Positions 40,535-49,375 of a stretch of 64,000 nt of DNA are shown in pieces (within the stretch, counting starts at the first letter, position 1; each line of letters begins with the position of its first letter). This stretch comes from Aureimonas flava (GTDB lineage: Bacteria > Pseudomonadota > Alphaproteobacteria > Rhizobiales > Rhizobiaceae), in NCBI RefSeq assembly GCF_003583935.1, contig NZ_QYRN01000006.1, positions 186,001-250,000 of the forward strand, given 5' to 3'. The notes beneath the pieces were generated by a model, which worked only from the letters and a program-made list of their open reading frames with translations, was not told the origin of the DNA and ran no database searches. The position numbers and the translations under genes are program-made.

Positions 40535-42082
40535 CTATTCCGCGATGATCTTGTAGCGCTCGCCGGTCCGGATGCCCGAGCCGTCCTCCAGATCGTTCAG
40601 GAGGCGGAACATCTCCACCTTGCGGTCGACGCCCTGGATGCGGTCGGCCAGCGACCGCTCCGTGTCGCCGGCGCGCGCGGTGACGATGCGCACGCGAAGC
40701 GGCTTCAACTGCTCGCGCTCCTCCGGCCGCAGCATGCGGAACGAGCCGGCGATGCTCTCGGCGATCCGGGGCAGGCGAGCCGCGGTGTCGGCGGGCAGGG
40801 CCGTCAGGAAGCGATAGACCTGGCTGCCGGCGCGGATCACCGTGACGTTGAAGACGTAGGAGCCGCCCACGGCCTGCGCCGAGACGGCTTCCAGGTCGCC
40901 GATGCGGAAGGGCCGGATCGTCGCCGCGTCGAGACCGCCGACCCAGCCGCTCTGGATGTAGTCCGTCAAGGAGGTGGTCGCCGGAAGGGCGACGCCGTCG
41001 AAGCGGATCGCGGTGTCGCCGGGCCCGGTAGCGAGCACCGCCTCGGCCGTGTTGTCGATCACGAAGCCCTCCGGCACCGTGAAGGTGATGCCGAGGCCCG
41101 GATGGAAGAAGGTGCGCGCGCGCACGTAGCCCTCGGACGCCGTGTCGCCGAACAGCATGCCGTCGATGCCGGCCAGATACCGGTCGCGATCGGTGACGCC
41201 GGTGCCCGGCGGCCCGAAGACGGCGGCATGGCGGCGGGCGAGATCGACGCGCTGCGGCGCGGCCGGGTGCGAGGCCAGGAAGTCAAGGTTCGGATTGCTC
41301 GCCTGGAACGCGTTGCGGAAGGACGAGAAGGAATCCATCGCCTTCAGGAAGCGCGCGGCGGCGTAGGGATCGTATCCCGCGTCGCCGGTCTGCTTGATGC
41401 CCATGGCGTCGGCCTGGAGCTCCTGGTTGCGCGAGAAGCTGGCGAGGTTGAGCCGGCCGCGCGCGAGCGCCGCGCGTGCCGCGGTCGTGTCGCTCGCCAG
41501 GACCTCGGTCACGACGCGGCCGGCGAGTTCCGCCGCTTCCTCGCGCTGCTGTCGCTCGATGCCGTGGTTCGCCTTCACGTGCCCCATCTCGTGGGCGAGC
41601 ACGGCCGCGACCTCGGCCGAATCGTTGGCGAGCGCCAGCAGGCCGCGCGTCACGTAGAGATAGCCGCCGGGGAGGGCGAAGGCGTTGATGTTGGGCGAGT
41701 TGAGGACCGTGATCGAGTAGGCGCGGCCCGGATCGCTCGACACGGCGTTGAGCTTGCCGACGATGCCGGCGAGCATCCGCTCGAGCTTGGGGTCGGAATA
41801 GGCGCCGCCATAGGCCGCCAGGATGCGCGGATGCTGCGACTTGCCGATGGTCGACTGCGGGTCGTTGGACTGCACGGCCTCGAAGGTCACCGGATCGCGG
41901 CGCACGGGCGCGACGAGGCTCGACTCGGTGCCCGCGCCGTTCGCCAGCTCCTCCAGGCCGCCGCCGAGCGTCGTGCAGCCGGCGAGCAGAAGCGCGAGCG
42001 GCAGCGCGAGGCCCGCGCGCACCGCACGCCGGCGCGCGCCCGTTGCTGTCTCCGCCTTCACCGGCCGCGTCTCGTGCCGCAT
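40535..42082 (-). CDS. M48-family metalloprotease lipoprotein (BepA/LoiP-like)
   Basis: A 515-residue protein with a lipobox (LLLAGC, lipidated Cys36) and the zinc site His164-Glu165-Met-Gly-His168 (VLAHEMGHVKANHG). The C-terminal 60 residues (RIVTARAGDTERSLADRI, GIRTGERYKIIAE) look LysM-like. Such proteases work in outer-membrane protein quality control in the periplasm. The ATG behind GGGAAGATCGGGA is preferred over one 14 codons upstream. An inverted repeat of 7 bp (AGGCCGG/CCGGCCT, 42171-42194) lies between thiQ and this gene and may separate the transcripts. Confidence 0.88.
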   Translation of the reverse strand: MRHETRPVKAETATGARRRAVRAGLALPLALLLAGCTTLGGGLEELANGAGTESSLVAPVRRDPVTFEAVQSNDPQSTIGKSQHPRILAAYGGAYSDPKLERMLAGIVGKLNAVSSDPGRAYSITVLNSPNINAFALPGGYLYVTRGLLALANDSAEVAAVLAHEMGHVKANHGIERQQREEAAELAGRVVTEVLASDTTAARAALARGRLNLASFSRNQELQADAMGIKQTGDAGYDPYAAARFLKAMDSFSSFRNAFQASNPNLDFLASHPAAPQRVDLARRHAAVFGPPGTGVTDRDRYLAGIDGMLFGDTASEGYVRARTFFHPGLGITFTVPEGFVIDNTAEAVLATGPGDTAIRFDGVALPATTSLTDYIQSGWVGGLDAATIRPFRIGDLEAVSAQAVGGSYVFNVTVIRAGSQVYRFLTALPADTAARLPRIAESIAGSFRMLRPEEREQLKPLRVRIVTARAGDTERSLADRIQGVDRKVEMFRLLNDLEDGSGIRTGERYKIIAE

Positions 42083-42239
42083 TCCCGATCTTCCCCAAAC
42101 ATGCCGATCCGCCTGGATCGTCACCGGTTTAGCCGATGACCGGCGAACCGTGGAAGGGCTGCCGCGTCACAGGCCGGAAGGAAATGCCCGGCCTGCGCGG
42201 CGGCTCAAGTGAGCCAGGAAAAGGACCAAATTAGGGTTC

Positions 42240-42956
42240 TCATCCTTTGTCCTTCCCGAGATAGGCCGCGACGCGCGGGTCGGCGCCCGACAGGACCTCG
42301 CGCGGCGGTCCGACGATCGCGACGCGCCCCTCCTCCAGAAAGGCGACGCGGTCGGCATGCCCCGCCGCATCGCCCGGATGGTGGGTGACCATGACGATGG
42401 TCGGCGGGCTCGCGGTGCCGGCGCGCAGTTGCGCCACGAGATCCAGCATCTCCGCGCGCAGGGCCGGGCCGAGGGCCGCGAAGGGCTCGTCCAGGAGCAG
42501 GATCGGCCGCTCGCGCAGGAAGGCGCGGGCGAGCGCGACGCGCTGCCGCTCGCCGCCGGACAACTCGCCCGGCAGCCGTTCCGCCATCCCGCCGAGCCCG
42601 ACGCGCGCCAGTGCCGCCCTGGCCTGCGCTCGCGCCTCCGCGGGCAGGCGCCATGTCGGGCTGGTCCCCAGCGCCACGTTGCGTTCGGCCGTGAGATGGG
42701 GAAACAGGTTGTCGTCCTGGAACACCATGCTCACGGGACGCTCCGCCGGCGAGGCCCTGGTGACGTCGCGCCCCTCGAGGCGCACCGTGCCGCTATCGGG
42801 GCGCAGGAACCCGGCGAGGAGATCGAGCAGCGTCGATTTGCCCGCCCCCGACGGGCCGATCACCGCCAGCCATTCGCCGGCTGCGACGGCAAGGTCGAAC
42901 CGCATCCTCGCCGCGTCGTGGTGGAAGACGACGGATTCGAGCTCCACGGCGTTCAT
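42240..42956 (-). CDS. thiQ: Thiamine ABC transporter, ATP-binding protein
   Basis: A 238-residue ABC ATPase: Walker A GPSGAGKS (Lys40), signature LSGGERQRVALARA and Walker B ILLLDEPFAALGP. It is the last gene of the thiB-thiP-thiQ operon, its start overlapping the thiP stop by ATGA. It powers uptake of thiamine, TMP or TPP. Confidence 0.92.
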   Translation of the reverse strand: MNAVELESVVFHHDAARMRFDLAVAAGEWLAVIGPSGAGKSTLLDLLAGFLRPDSGTVRLEGRDVTRASPAERPVSMVFQDDNLFPHLTAERNVALGTSPTWRLPAEARAQARAALARVGLGGMAERLPGELSGGERQRVALARAFLRERPILLLDEPFAALGPALRAEMLDLVAQLRAGTASPPTIVMVTHHPGDAAGHADRVAFLEEGRVAIVGPPREVLSGADPRVAAYLGKDKG

Positions 42957-44566
42957 ATGGGCGTCCTCCGTCCGCCGAGACCGCGCTCCGCCAGGAGGAT
43001 CAGGCCGAGGCACAGGAGAGCGAGAAGGAGCGCGATGCCCTCCGCATCGGTCGAGCGGTAAGAGCCCATGCGCTGCAGCAGGAGATAGGGGAGCGTCACG
43101 AGGTCGGAATTGCCGAACAGCGCCACCACGCCGAGATCGCCGAGCGACACCGCCATGCCGAAGGCCCCGGCCAACGCCAGCGGCCGGCGCAGGGCCGGCC
43201 ATTCCACATGACGCAGGCGAGCGAAGCCCGACAGGCCGAGCCCCCGCGCGAGCCGGCCGTGCCGCCGCGAGACGGCGGCGAGCTCGGGCGAGAGGATTCG
43301 CGTCGCGTAGGGCACCACCAGGATGGCGTTGCCCGCGACCACGATCGCCGGAGCGAAGCGGGCGACGTCGCCGAACGCGCGCAGCGTCAGGAACCAGCCG
43401 GCGCCGACGACGATCGGCGGCACGACCAGGACGAGGCTCCCGGACAGGGCCAGGAAGAGCCGGCCTCCGCCCCGGGTCGCCGAGGCCGCGAGCGCCAGGC
43501 CGGTGGACAGGAACAGCCCCAGTGCCGAGGCGAGGAGCGCGATGGAGAGGCTGCGCACGGCTGCGTCCTGGAACGCCGGGTCGAGGACAATGCGTCCGAG
43601 ATCGGCCCGAAGCCCCGACCAGAGGATGGCCAGGAGCGGCGCCAGGAGGAACGCCACCGCGCACGCCGTAAGTCCGATGTCGAACAGCCGACCGGCGCGC
43701 GAGGGGCGGTCGAAGCGGCGCGAGGCGCGCGCCAGCCCGAAGCCGGCGTCGTCGGCGCTGCCCCAGCCGAGCGAGGGCAGGAGAATGAGGGCGACCAGCC
43801 CGACCTGGAGGACCGACAGCGCGACGGCCCGGGCCGGATCGAAGTCGTAGCGCAGCGACTGGTAGATCGCGACCTCCAGCGTGGTCGCTCCGGGGCCGCC
43901 GCCGAGCACCAGGACCAGCGTGAAGCTCGTGGCGCATAGCATGAACACCAGGCCGGCGGCCGGACCCAGCGTGCGTCGCAGCACGGGCAGCTCGACGATG
44001 CGGAATGTCGCCCAGCGCGACAGCGACATCTGCCCGGCGAGCTTCCAGCTTTCCGCCGGCACGCCAGACAGGCCGCCCAGCACCAGTCGCGCGACCAGCG
44101 GCATGTTGAAGAAGACGTGGGCGACGAGAATGCCCGGCAGACCGTAGATCGAGGGATGCGGCAGCCCGGCGAGCACCAGCGCCTCCGCCACCACCCCGTT
44201 GCGGCCGAACACGGTGACGATGCCGAGCGCGCCGACCAGCACGGGAAGCGCCTGCGGCAGGAAGAACAGGCGCAAGAGAAGCCCCCGCCCGGGGAACCGC
44301 AGGCGGTCGAGCGCCAGTGCCAGGGGCACGCCGAGGGCGACGGCCAGCAGCGTCGAAAGGAAGGCCTGCCACAACGTGAAGCCCACCACCCCGCGCAGGT
44401 ACGGGTCGGCGAGGAGTGCGACGGGCGAGGCCATCGGAATGCCCGTCAGAACCGGCAGGAGCGCGAGGGGAAGAAGGCAGAACCCGAGCACCAGCCCGGC
44501 CGCCGCGACGCCCATCCGGCGCCGCAGCGCCGCATCCGCGCCGCTCACGGTCTCGATGGCCGCCAT
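42953..44566 (-). CDS. thiP: Thiamine ABC transporter, permease
   Basis: A 537-residue inner-membrane permease with two internally repeated six-helix units, each with a binding-protein-dependent transport motif (in the first half ESWKLAGQMSLSRWATFRIVE, in the second GRLARGLGLSGFARLRHVEW). This two-unit layout is typical of ThiP and iron permeases. The start is 5 bases after the thiB stop. The start with MAAIETVSG is preferred because thiB ends there. Confidence 0.9.
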   Translation of the reverse strand: MAAIETVSGADAALRRRMGVAAAGLVLGFCLLPLALLPVLTGIPMASPVALLADPYLRGVVGFTLWQAFLSTLLAVALGVPLALALDRLRFPGRGLLLRLFFLPQALPVLVGALGIVTVFGRNGVVAEALVLAGLPHPSIYGLPGILVAHVFFNMPLVARLVLGGLSGVPAESWKLAGQMSLSRWATFRIVELPVLRRTLGPAAGLVFMLCATSFTLVLVLGGGPGATTLEVAIYQSLRYDFDPARAVALSVLQVGLVALILLPSLGWGSADDAGFGLARASRRFDRPSRAGRLFDIGLTACAVAFLLAPLLAILWSGLRADLGRIVLDPAFQDAAVRSLSIALLASALGLFLSTGLALAASATRGGGRLFLALSGSLVLVVPPIVVGAGWFLTLRAFGDVARFAPAIVVAGNAILVVPYATRILSPELAAVSRRHGRLARGLGLSGFARLRHVEWPALRRPLALAGAFGMAVSLGDLGVVALFGNSDLVTLPYLLLQRMGSYRSTDAEGIALLLALLCLGLILLAERGLGGRRTPI

Positions 44567-44571
44567 CGCGC

Positions 44572-45585
44572 TCAGCGGCCGAGGCCGCGCAGCCATTCCG
44601 CGGTCCATTCGGCGCGATGCGCCTCGACCTCCGCGGCCGGGATCTCCAGCGGCCGGGACGGCTGGACGAGATGGCCGAAGGCTTCGGGCAGCGGCTCGCC
44701 GGTGGGCGCGGCGGGCAGGGACCAGTTGCCCGTCGGGATGACCCGTTGGAACTCGGGCGTCAGCATGAAGGCGAGGAAGCGGCGCGCGAGTTCGGGATGG
44801 CGCGAGGTGCGCAGCATCCCGGCGAGTTCCACCTGGAGGTAGTGCCCCTCCGAGAAGGCCGCCGCCCGGTAGCGGTCGGTACCCTCCTCCATCTCGTGAT
44901 AGGCCGGCGAGGTCGTGTAGGACAGGACGATCGGCACCTCGCCCTTGGTGAACAGGCCGTAGGCCTCGCTCCAGCCCGGCGTCACGGTCAGGATGCGACG
45001 CGAGAGTTCGGCCCACCGCTCTTCCGCTTCGTCGCCGAACACGGCCTTCATCCAGAGGAGCAGCCCGAGCCCCGGCGTCGAGGTGCGCGCGTCCTGGATC
45101 GCGATCTTCTGATCGGGATCGCCGCTCACGAGCTCGGCCAGGCTGGTGGGCGGGTTCGCGACGCTCTCAGCGTCGTAGACGAAGGCGAGATAGGAGTAGT
45201 CGAAGGGCACGAACATGTCGTCCGAGAAGCCCCCCGGAACCGTCAGCGCGGAAAGGTCGACGCCGGACGGCGCGAACAGGCCGGTCGCCTTGAGTTCGGG
45301 AACGAGCTCGGCGGTCAGCCCGAGCGCCACGTCGGCCTGCGTGCCGTCCCCTTCCAGCTTCAGCCGCGTGAGGATCGCGACCCCGTCGTCCAGCCCGACG
45401 AAGCGGAGGTCGCAGCCGCACACCGCCTCGAATGCCGCCTCGATGCGCGGACCGGGACCCCAGTCCGGCGTGAAGCTCTCGTAGGTGTAGACGGTGAGCA
45501 CCGGCCGATCGGCGTCTTGCGCCGCGGCCGCCAGGGGGGAGGCGAGCGCGACGGCGGCGGCAAGCAGCACGAGGGCAGGGCGCAT
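44572..45585 (-). CDS. thiB: Thiamine ABC transporter, substrate-binding protein
   Basis: A 337-residue periplasmic protein with a signal peptide (LVLLAAAVALASPLAAAAQ) and the ThiB-type core (LTVYTYESFTPDWGPGPRIE at the mature N-terminus, FVPFDYSYLAFVYD, IPTGNWSLPAA near the C-terminus). It is the first gene after the TPP riboswitch; AAGAGGAG precedes the ATG. Confidence 0.92.
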   Translation of the reverse strand: MRPALVLLAAAVALASPLAAAAQDADRPVLTVYTYESFTPDWGPGPRIEAAFEAVCGCDLRFVGLDDGVAILTRLKLEGDGTQADVALGLTAELVPELKATGLFAPSGVDLSALTVPGGFSDDMFVPFDYSYLAFVYDAESVANPPTSLAELVSGDPDQKIAIQDARTSTPGLGLLLWMKAVFGDEAEERWAELSRRILTVTPGWSEAYGLFTKGEVPIVLSYTTSPAYHEMEEGTDRYRAAAFSEGHYLQVELAGMLRTSRHPELARRFLAFMLTPEFQRVIPTGNWSLPAAPTGEPLPEAFGHLVQPSRPLEIPAAEVEAHRAEWTAEWLRGLGR

Positions 45586-45644
45586 GGAACGAACTCCTCT
45601 TGCCGGAGTTCGGAGCGCCCGCGCCGGCGTGCCGGCGCGAGCTC

Positions 45645-45727
45645 CCCATCCCTCCGCCGGTACGAGCCGGATCAGGTTCTGCGGGTTGGCGCGCGGCCTC
45701 TCAGCCCGTCTGGGCACCCCGTGTGAG
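45645..45727 (-). promoter_or_regulatory. TPP (THI-box) riboswitch before thiBPQ
   Basis: On the minus strand the conserved aptamer elements appear in order: ACGGGGTGCCC, then GGCTGAGAGG, then GAACCTGATCCGG, then TACCGGCGGAGGGATGG. These are the hallmarks of the TPP aptamer. Downstream of it, at 45620-45639, is a GC-rich hairpin (CGCGCCGGC and its complement, tiny loop) that lacks a T run and sits 20 bases before the thiB ribosome binding site, so control may act on translation or through a Rho-type mechanism. Expected effect: TPP represses thiamine import. Confidence 0.93.
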
Positions 45728-45814
45728 CCCCGGCACGTTGCCCCGGCCGCGCCCCGAGGGCAAGGGGGGCGGCAGCGGCGGCGCGCGCTCTCCCCAGGTG
45801 CGCGAGGATGGGCT

Positions 45815-46462
45815 ATGCGCTCGTCCATGAGCCGCTTCACGATCCTCCTTGCCGGCCCGATCCTGGTCACGCCCCGCCTCCTCGAGGAGGTGCGAGGAAG
45901 CCGCACCATCGCCGCCGACGCGGGGCTCGCGCATGCCGCGCCGTTGGGGCTGGTTCCCGAGCTCTGGGTCGGCGACTTCGATTCCCATTCGCCGGCGGTC
46001 GCCGAAGGCGCGCCGCCGCGCCTCGAATATCCACGCGACAAGGACCGGACCGACGGCGAGATCGCGATCCAGGAGGCGTTCGCGCGGGGCGCGAGCTCGG
46101 TTCTCCTTGTGGGAGCCTTCGGCGGCCGCACCGACCACGTCTTCTCGCATCTCGTGGTGGCCTTGCGCGAAAGCGAGGCGGGCCGTCCCGTCACCCTGTT
46201 CGACGGTCGCGAATGGGGCTTCCCGCTCGCTCGCGGCCCGCAGAGCTTCGCAGCGGAGGCCGGCATGCAGTTTTCGGTCCTGAAGTTCTCCGACCTCGAG
46301 GCGTTGACCATCACCGGCGCGCGCTTCCCCCTGTATCGCGCCGACATCCCGTTCACCTCGATCCTCACCCAGAGCAACGAGGCGACGGGCGGCGAGATCG
46401 CGATCGATCTCGCCGAGGGCCGCGCGATGCTGCTCCTGCAGGCGGACCCCGAGCGTCGCTGA
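45815..46462 (+). CDS. thiN: Thiamine pyrophosphokinase
   Basis: A 215-residue protein that forms TPP from thiamine and ATP. Family motifs: TIAADAGLAHA, LWVGDFDSHS, YPRDKDRTDGEIA, GGRTDHVFSHL and SILTQSNEATGG. The start is chosen at an ATG with GAGGATGG before it; a second ATG four codons later has no ribosome binding site. It is divergent from thiBPQ and starts upstream of the riboswitch, so it is not under that element. Confidence 0.9.
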   Translation: MRSSMSRFTILLAGPILVTPRLLEEVRGSRTIAADAGLAHAAPLGLVPELWVGDFDSHSPAVAEGAPPRLEYPRDKDRTDGEIAIQEAFARGASSVLLVGAFGGRTDHVFSHLVVALRESEAGRPVTLFDGREWGFPLARGPQSFAAEAGMQFSVLKFSDLEALTITGARFPLYRADIPFTSILTQSNEATGGEIAIDLAEGRAMLLLQADPERR

Positions 46463-46513
46463 CCGTCCGGCTCTGGTCCTGTCGCGGCCGATCGTCTAAG
46501 GTGCCGCCCGGCG

Positions 46514-46590
46514 GGTCCCATAGCTCAGCAGGATAGAGCACCAGATTCCTAATCTGGGGGTCATAGGTTCAAATCCTATTGGGATCACCA
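46514..46590 (+). tRNA. tRNA-Arg (anticodon CCT)
   Basis: A cloverleaf folds with acceptor GGTCCCA/TGGGATC, D arm GCTC/GAGC, anticodon stem CCAGA/TCTGG with loop TTCCTAA (anticodon CCT at 46548-46550, reading AGG), and T arm with TTCAAAT. CCA is encoded. Its 3' end is the likely attachment site of the adjoining prophage, whose integrase gene ends 10 bases away. The integration has kept the tRNA intact. Confidence 0.95.
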
Positions 46591-46599
46591 ACACTTAGC

Positions 46600-47661
46600 T
46601 TACTCCTTCCCGTCGAGTTTTGCATCTCGTTTTGCAAAGTCCGCGTCCAAAACCGCTTCAAATTTTGCGATGGCGTTGTCAGCCATGGTGCTCGTTCGGG
46701 CGAGGTAGCGGTCCAAAATCTCCTGTGCGCGACGCAGAGAGTGTCCTGTCACAGCAACAATCTCACCGAGATTGCACCCGGCCTGGAAAAGCATGGTGAC
46801 GGTCGTTCCGCGAATGTCGTGGAAATGCAGATCCGCGATTTCGGCCGCCTTGCACGTCTCTTCCCACTTCTCTGCGAAATAGCGTTTTTTGAACTGCCGG
46901 CCCGTCTTGGTCGTCAGGATCAGTGTTGATCTGCGCGGTAGATCGTCGAGCGTGGCCTTGAGAGCGGCCGTCGCCTTCACCGTCACAAACCGCCGCGTCT
47001 TCCCTTGGCGCAGACGGATATGCGTGCCGTCGTAGGCGTCCCACTTCAGAGCCAGAAGATCACCCTGCCTCTGACCGGTGTGGAGCGCCAGCACGAGCCC
47101 CAACTTCATCTCGGGCGTGGCCTTCGCCATGAACGCTTCGACGTGCTCGGGCAGCCAGATCATCTCGGAACGGTCGGACGAATAGGCGCGATCGAAGCCG
47201 TCCAGAACGTTCGCCTTTAGGTCTCCGTCCGTCGCCGCCCATGATAGAACGCGGGCCAGGATCGTGACGCGGTTGTCGGCCTCGCGCGGCTTCTCCTCCG
47301 AGAACTCATCGTGCCACTGCATCACGTCACGCCGGAAAGCTTTCGCCTCCAAGCCGACGAGCGGTGTGGTGCCGAACTTCCCCTCCCAAAACTTCAGGAT
47401 GCGGCGGTACTCGCTCTTCGTGCTTTCGGCGAGCTTTCGCCACTTCCTGGTGTTCTCAAAGTCGCGGATAATGCCCGACAATGTACCTGCGGTGCGCTTT
47501 TCGACCTTGGCCTGCGCCGTCGTGATGGAGGCCAAGAACTCTGCAGTCCCTGGCTCTCCCTGAAGTCGCGCGCCGGTTGCGCGGTGGTAGTAGTAGACCG
47601 CGACCTTGCCGCCAGCGAGCTTAGCCGTAACCCTATTGATGCCTTTGAGCCTGGCGTGCAT
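46600..47661 (-). CDS. int: Tyrosine-recombinase phage integrase
   Basis: A 353-residue integrase. The catalytic set is complete: Arg198 (HTGQRQGDL), His281 and Arg284 (FHDIRGTT), His307 (VTGHS) and nucleophile Tyr319 (LDRYLA). Residues 55-150 form the SAM-like core-binding domain. It would recombine attP with the 3' end of tRNA-Arg. Its start overlaps the end of the excisionase-like gene by 29 bases. Confidence 0.95.
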   Translation of the reverse strand: MHARLKGINRVTAKLAGGKVAVYYYHRATGARLQGEPGTAEFLASITTAQAKVEKRTAGTLSGIIRDFENTRKWRKLAESTKSEYRRILKFWEGKFGTTPLVGLEAKAFRRDVMQWHDEFSEEKPREADNRVTILARVLSWAATDGDLKANVLDGFDRAYSSDRSEMIWLPEHVEAFMAKATPEMKLGLVLALHTGQRQGDLLALKWDAYDGTHIRLRQGKTRRFVTVKATAALKATLDDLPRRSTLILTTKTGRQFKKRYFAEKWEETCKAAEIADLHFHDIRGTTVTMLFQAGCNLGEIVAVTGHSLRRAQEILDRYLARTSTMADNAIAKFEAVLDADFAKRDAKLDGKE

Positions 47662-47890
47662 TCTCTTCTTTCCAGGCTTCGTAAACGGCTTCCGGGTCGT
47701 TCATGTTGATGGCTTTCGGCGCAGCATTGTCGCCACCCATCGCCCGCTCTAGCGCCGCCCTACTCCATCGTCTCGTCCCCGAGATCGAGGCGGGCGCCAC
47801 ACCTTTCCGTACCCATTTGTCGAAGGTGGACGTGCTGATGCCGAGAAGGTCGGCGGCTTCCTGGCGAGTGAGGATCAACGGGCTACCCAT
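47633..47890 (-). CDS. Excisionase-like small helix-turn-helix protein
   Basis: An 85-residue protein with an AlpA/MerR-like motif (LTRQEAADLLGISTSTFDKW). Position immediately upstream of int and overlap with it support a recombination directionality factor. The start with MGSPLILTRQ is preferred because a longer frame upstream overlaps the next gene. The basic C-terminus (ENARQAQRHQ) is typical of small DNA-binding proteins. Confidence 0.7.
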   Translation of the reverse strand: MGSPLILTRQEAADLLGISTSTFDKWVRKGVAPASISGTRRWSRAALERAMGGDNAAPKAINMNDPEAVYEAWKEENARQAQRHQ

Positions 47891-48212
47891 CGGCTTCGTC
47901 TCCCTTCTGGGAGAGGGCTCGGACGTACTCCACTGCGCCACTCTGCCATTCAGCGTGCGGTTCCTCGCTTACCCACGAGCCGTTCCTGCCATCGCCAGTC
48001 GCCCATATCCAATCAGGCGCAGGTTGACCGGACATGATCTCCTCCAGCGCCGCCTTTCGGATCTCGTCCTCTTGGCGGGGAAGGCGGGAGGCGCGATCGG
48101 CCATGATGGCTTGTTCAATCTGATGCTTCACGCCGTACCAAGCCCGCGTCTCGAACGGCATGCACTCGGTAGCCGCGTCACTCGCGAGCTTCCTCACGTC
48201 CTCGGGGATCAT
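47883..48212 (-). CDS. Hypothetical phage protein
   Basis: A 109-residue protein without a recognised domain. It is acidic with a tryptophan-rich stretch (PDWIWATGDGRNGSWVSEE). Its ATG overlaps the previous stop by ATGA and its end overlaps the next start, so it belongs to the leftward early operon. Confidence 0.65.
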   Translation of the reverse strand: MIPEDVRKLASDAATECMPFETRAWYGVKHQIEQAIMADRASRLPRQEDEIRKAALEEIMSGQPAPDWIWATGDGRNGSWVSEEPHAEWQSGAVEYVRALSQKGDEADG

Positions 48213-48541
48213 GGCTTGCCTTCCTGGCGAAGGGCGGCGCGGGCGCGACGGAAGTCGCCAGCCGTGACCTGTTGGGCCGCGATCCATGAACCGCGCGTCA
48301 TCACCAGATCGTCGGGGGCGCGGGCTAGGTAATTGGCGAATGCACAGAACGGTGCCAACGCCTCCCGCAAGGTGGCGTTCTCGGCGGTCAGGGCTGCTAT
48401 CTTGGCCTCGTAGGCTTTGAGGGCGGTGCGGCCCGCATCTGCCAGTTTCCGAAGAAGGGCCATATCCGGCACTTCGTCTCCCCAGGCGTCGTCAACTGCG
48501 CCGATGAAGCGGGTGAGAATGTCGGTGTGGTCCGCGCTCAT
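48209..48541 (-). CDS. Hypothetical phage protein with coiled coil
   Basis: A 110-residue protein. Residues 35-65 (LKAYEAKIAALTAENATLREAL) form a probable coiled coil; the rest has no known domain. ATGA-coupled on both sides in the leftward operon. Confidence 0.65.
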   Translation of the reverse strand: MSADHTDILTRFIGAVDDAWGDEVPDMALLRKLADAGRTALKAYEAKIAALTAENATLREALAPFCAFANYLARAPDDLVMTRGSWIAAQQVTAGDFRRARAALRQEGKP

Positions 48542-48723
48542 GGCTTGCCATCCCAGCGGTAGGTGAAGAGCGGAGCGTCGGTCTCTTCGCCTTCATCGTT
48601 GACGACGGGCGCGCCCGCCAAGCACTCGGCGTGGACCATGCCCATCTCGGTTTCGTTCGCGCACAAGTCGCCCACAACGATCTCGGTGCCGCAGATTTCA
48701 CAGATCGGCTTATCGTCAGCCAC
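48538..48723 (-). CDS. Small zinc-ribbon-like phage protein
   Basis: A 61-residue acidic protein. Cys8 and Cys11 (CEICGTE), with Cys21 and the later His-x3-Cys (MVHAECLAG), suggest a zinc-binding knuckle. Coupled by ATGA to the next gene and by 8 overlapping bases to the previous one. Function unknown. Confidence 0.65.
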   Translation of the reverse strand: MADDKPICEICGTEIVVGDLCANETEMGMVHAECLAGAPVVNDEGEETDAPLFTYRWDGKP

Positions 48724-49375
48724 GGCTCGCCTCCTCTTGCTTCACGGATGGAGGGGCGAGAGGAAGCGGACGCCAATGAGTGAACTCGCCATCCAGGAAC
48801 AACGGGCTATTGAACGTAGCGTCGATCCAGGTGTCTGGCTCGCTATGCCAATCGCTGTCGCAATACCGACCGGTCTCACCGCACTCGTGTTGTGACTTGC
48901 CCCAGTAGCAGTCGGCTTGGCGGCCGAAGTCCTCATGCCAAAGGTCGATCGTGGTGCCGTCTTTCGGCGCAGTTGCGATCGGTTGCCACGCCACCGGCTC
49001 CACCCCCTGGGCGTCCTCTCCCTCTGGTGCGGGTGAGGAGAGGGCGGCGCGAGCTAGGCGAAGCCAGCGGTTTCGCACAGCATTAGGAGCTTTCTCGAAC
49101 GCCTCCGCAGTTCGAGCGTCTGCAACGCGACGTGGCGTAACTGGCGTCACATCTGCGCGCCATAGCCGCGCTGCTGCCGCCTCGATCTCCCGCATTGCCG
49201 CCCCTGTCGCATGGGCGGGGGAGGCGGCAACCATCTCGTGCCAAACGTTGACGACAACGGCGATCTCATCTTCGTTTGTCCAGTCAACGTTCAAAGCAGA
49301 GGCCACCATGGCCTTGCTCGGGTCGCGCGGCACCATGACGAGATCGCCGGCCGGGTTCGTGGGGGAAGTCGTCAT
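48716..49375 (-). CDS. DUF551-containing phage protein
   Basis: A 219-residue protein. The C-terminal half begins WQPIATAPKDGTTIDLW, the hallmark of DUF551, a common uncharacterised phage domain with conserved tryptophans (here also HWRPLPLAPP). The N-terminal half contains a helical stretch (AMREIEAAAARLWRADV) seen in many phage early proteins. The start is ATGA-coupled to the broken HNH gene. Confidence 0.75.
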   Translation of the reverse strand: MTTSPTNPAGDLVMVPRDPSKAMVASALNVDWTNEDEIAVVVNVWHEMVAASPAHATGAAMREIEAAAARLWRADVTPVTPRRVADARTAEAFEKAPNAVRNRWLRLARAALSSPAPEGEDAQGVEPVAWQPIATAPKDGTTIDLWHEDFGRQADCYWGKSQHECGETGRYCDSDWHSEPDTWIDATFNSPLFLDGEFTHWRPLPLAPPSVKQEEASRG

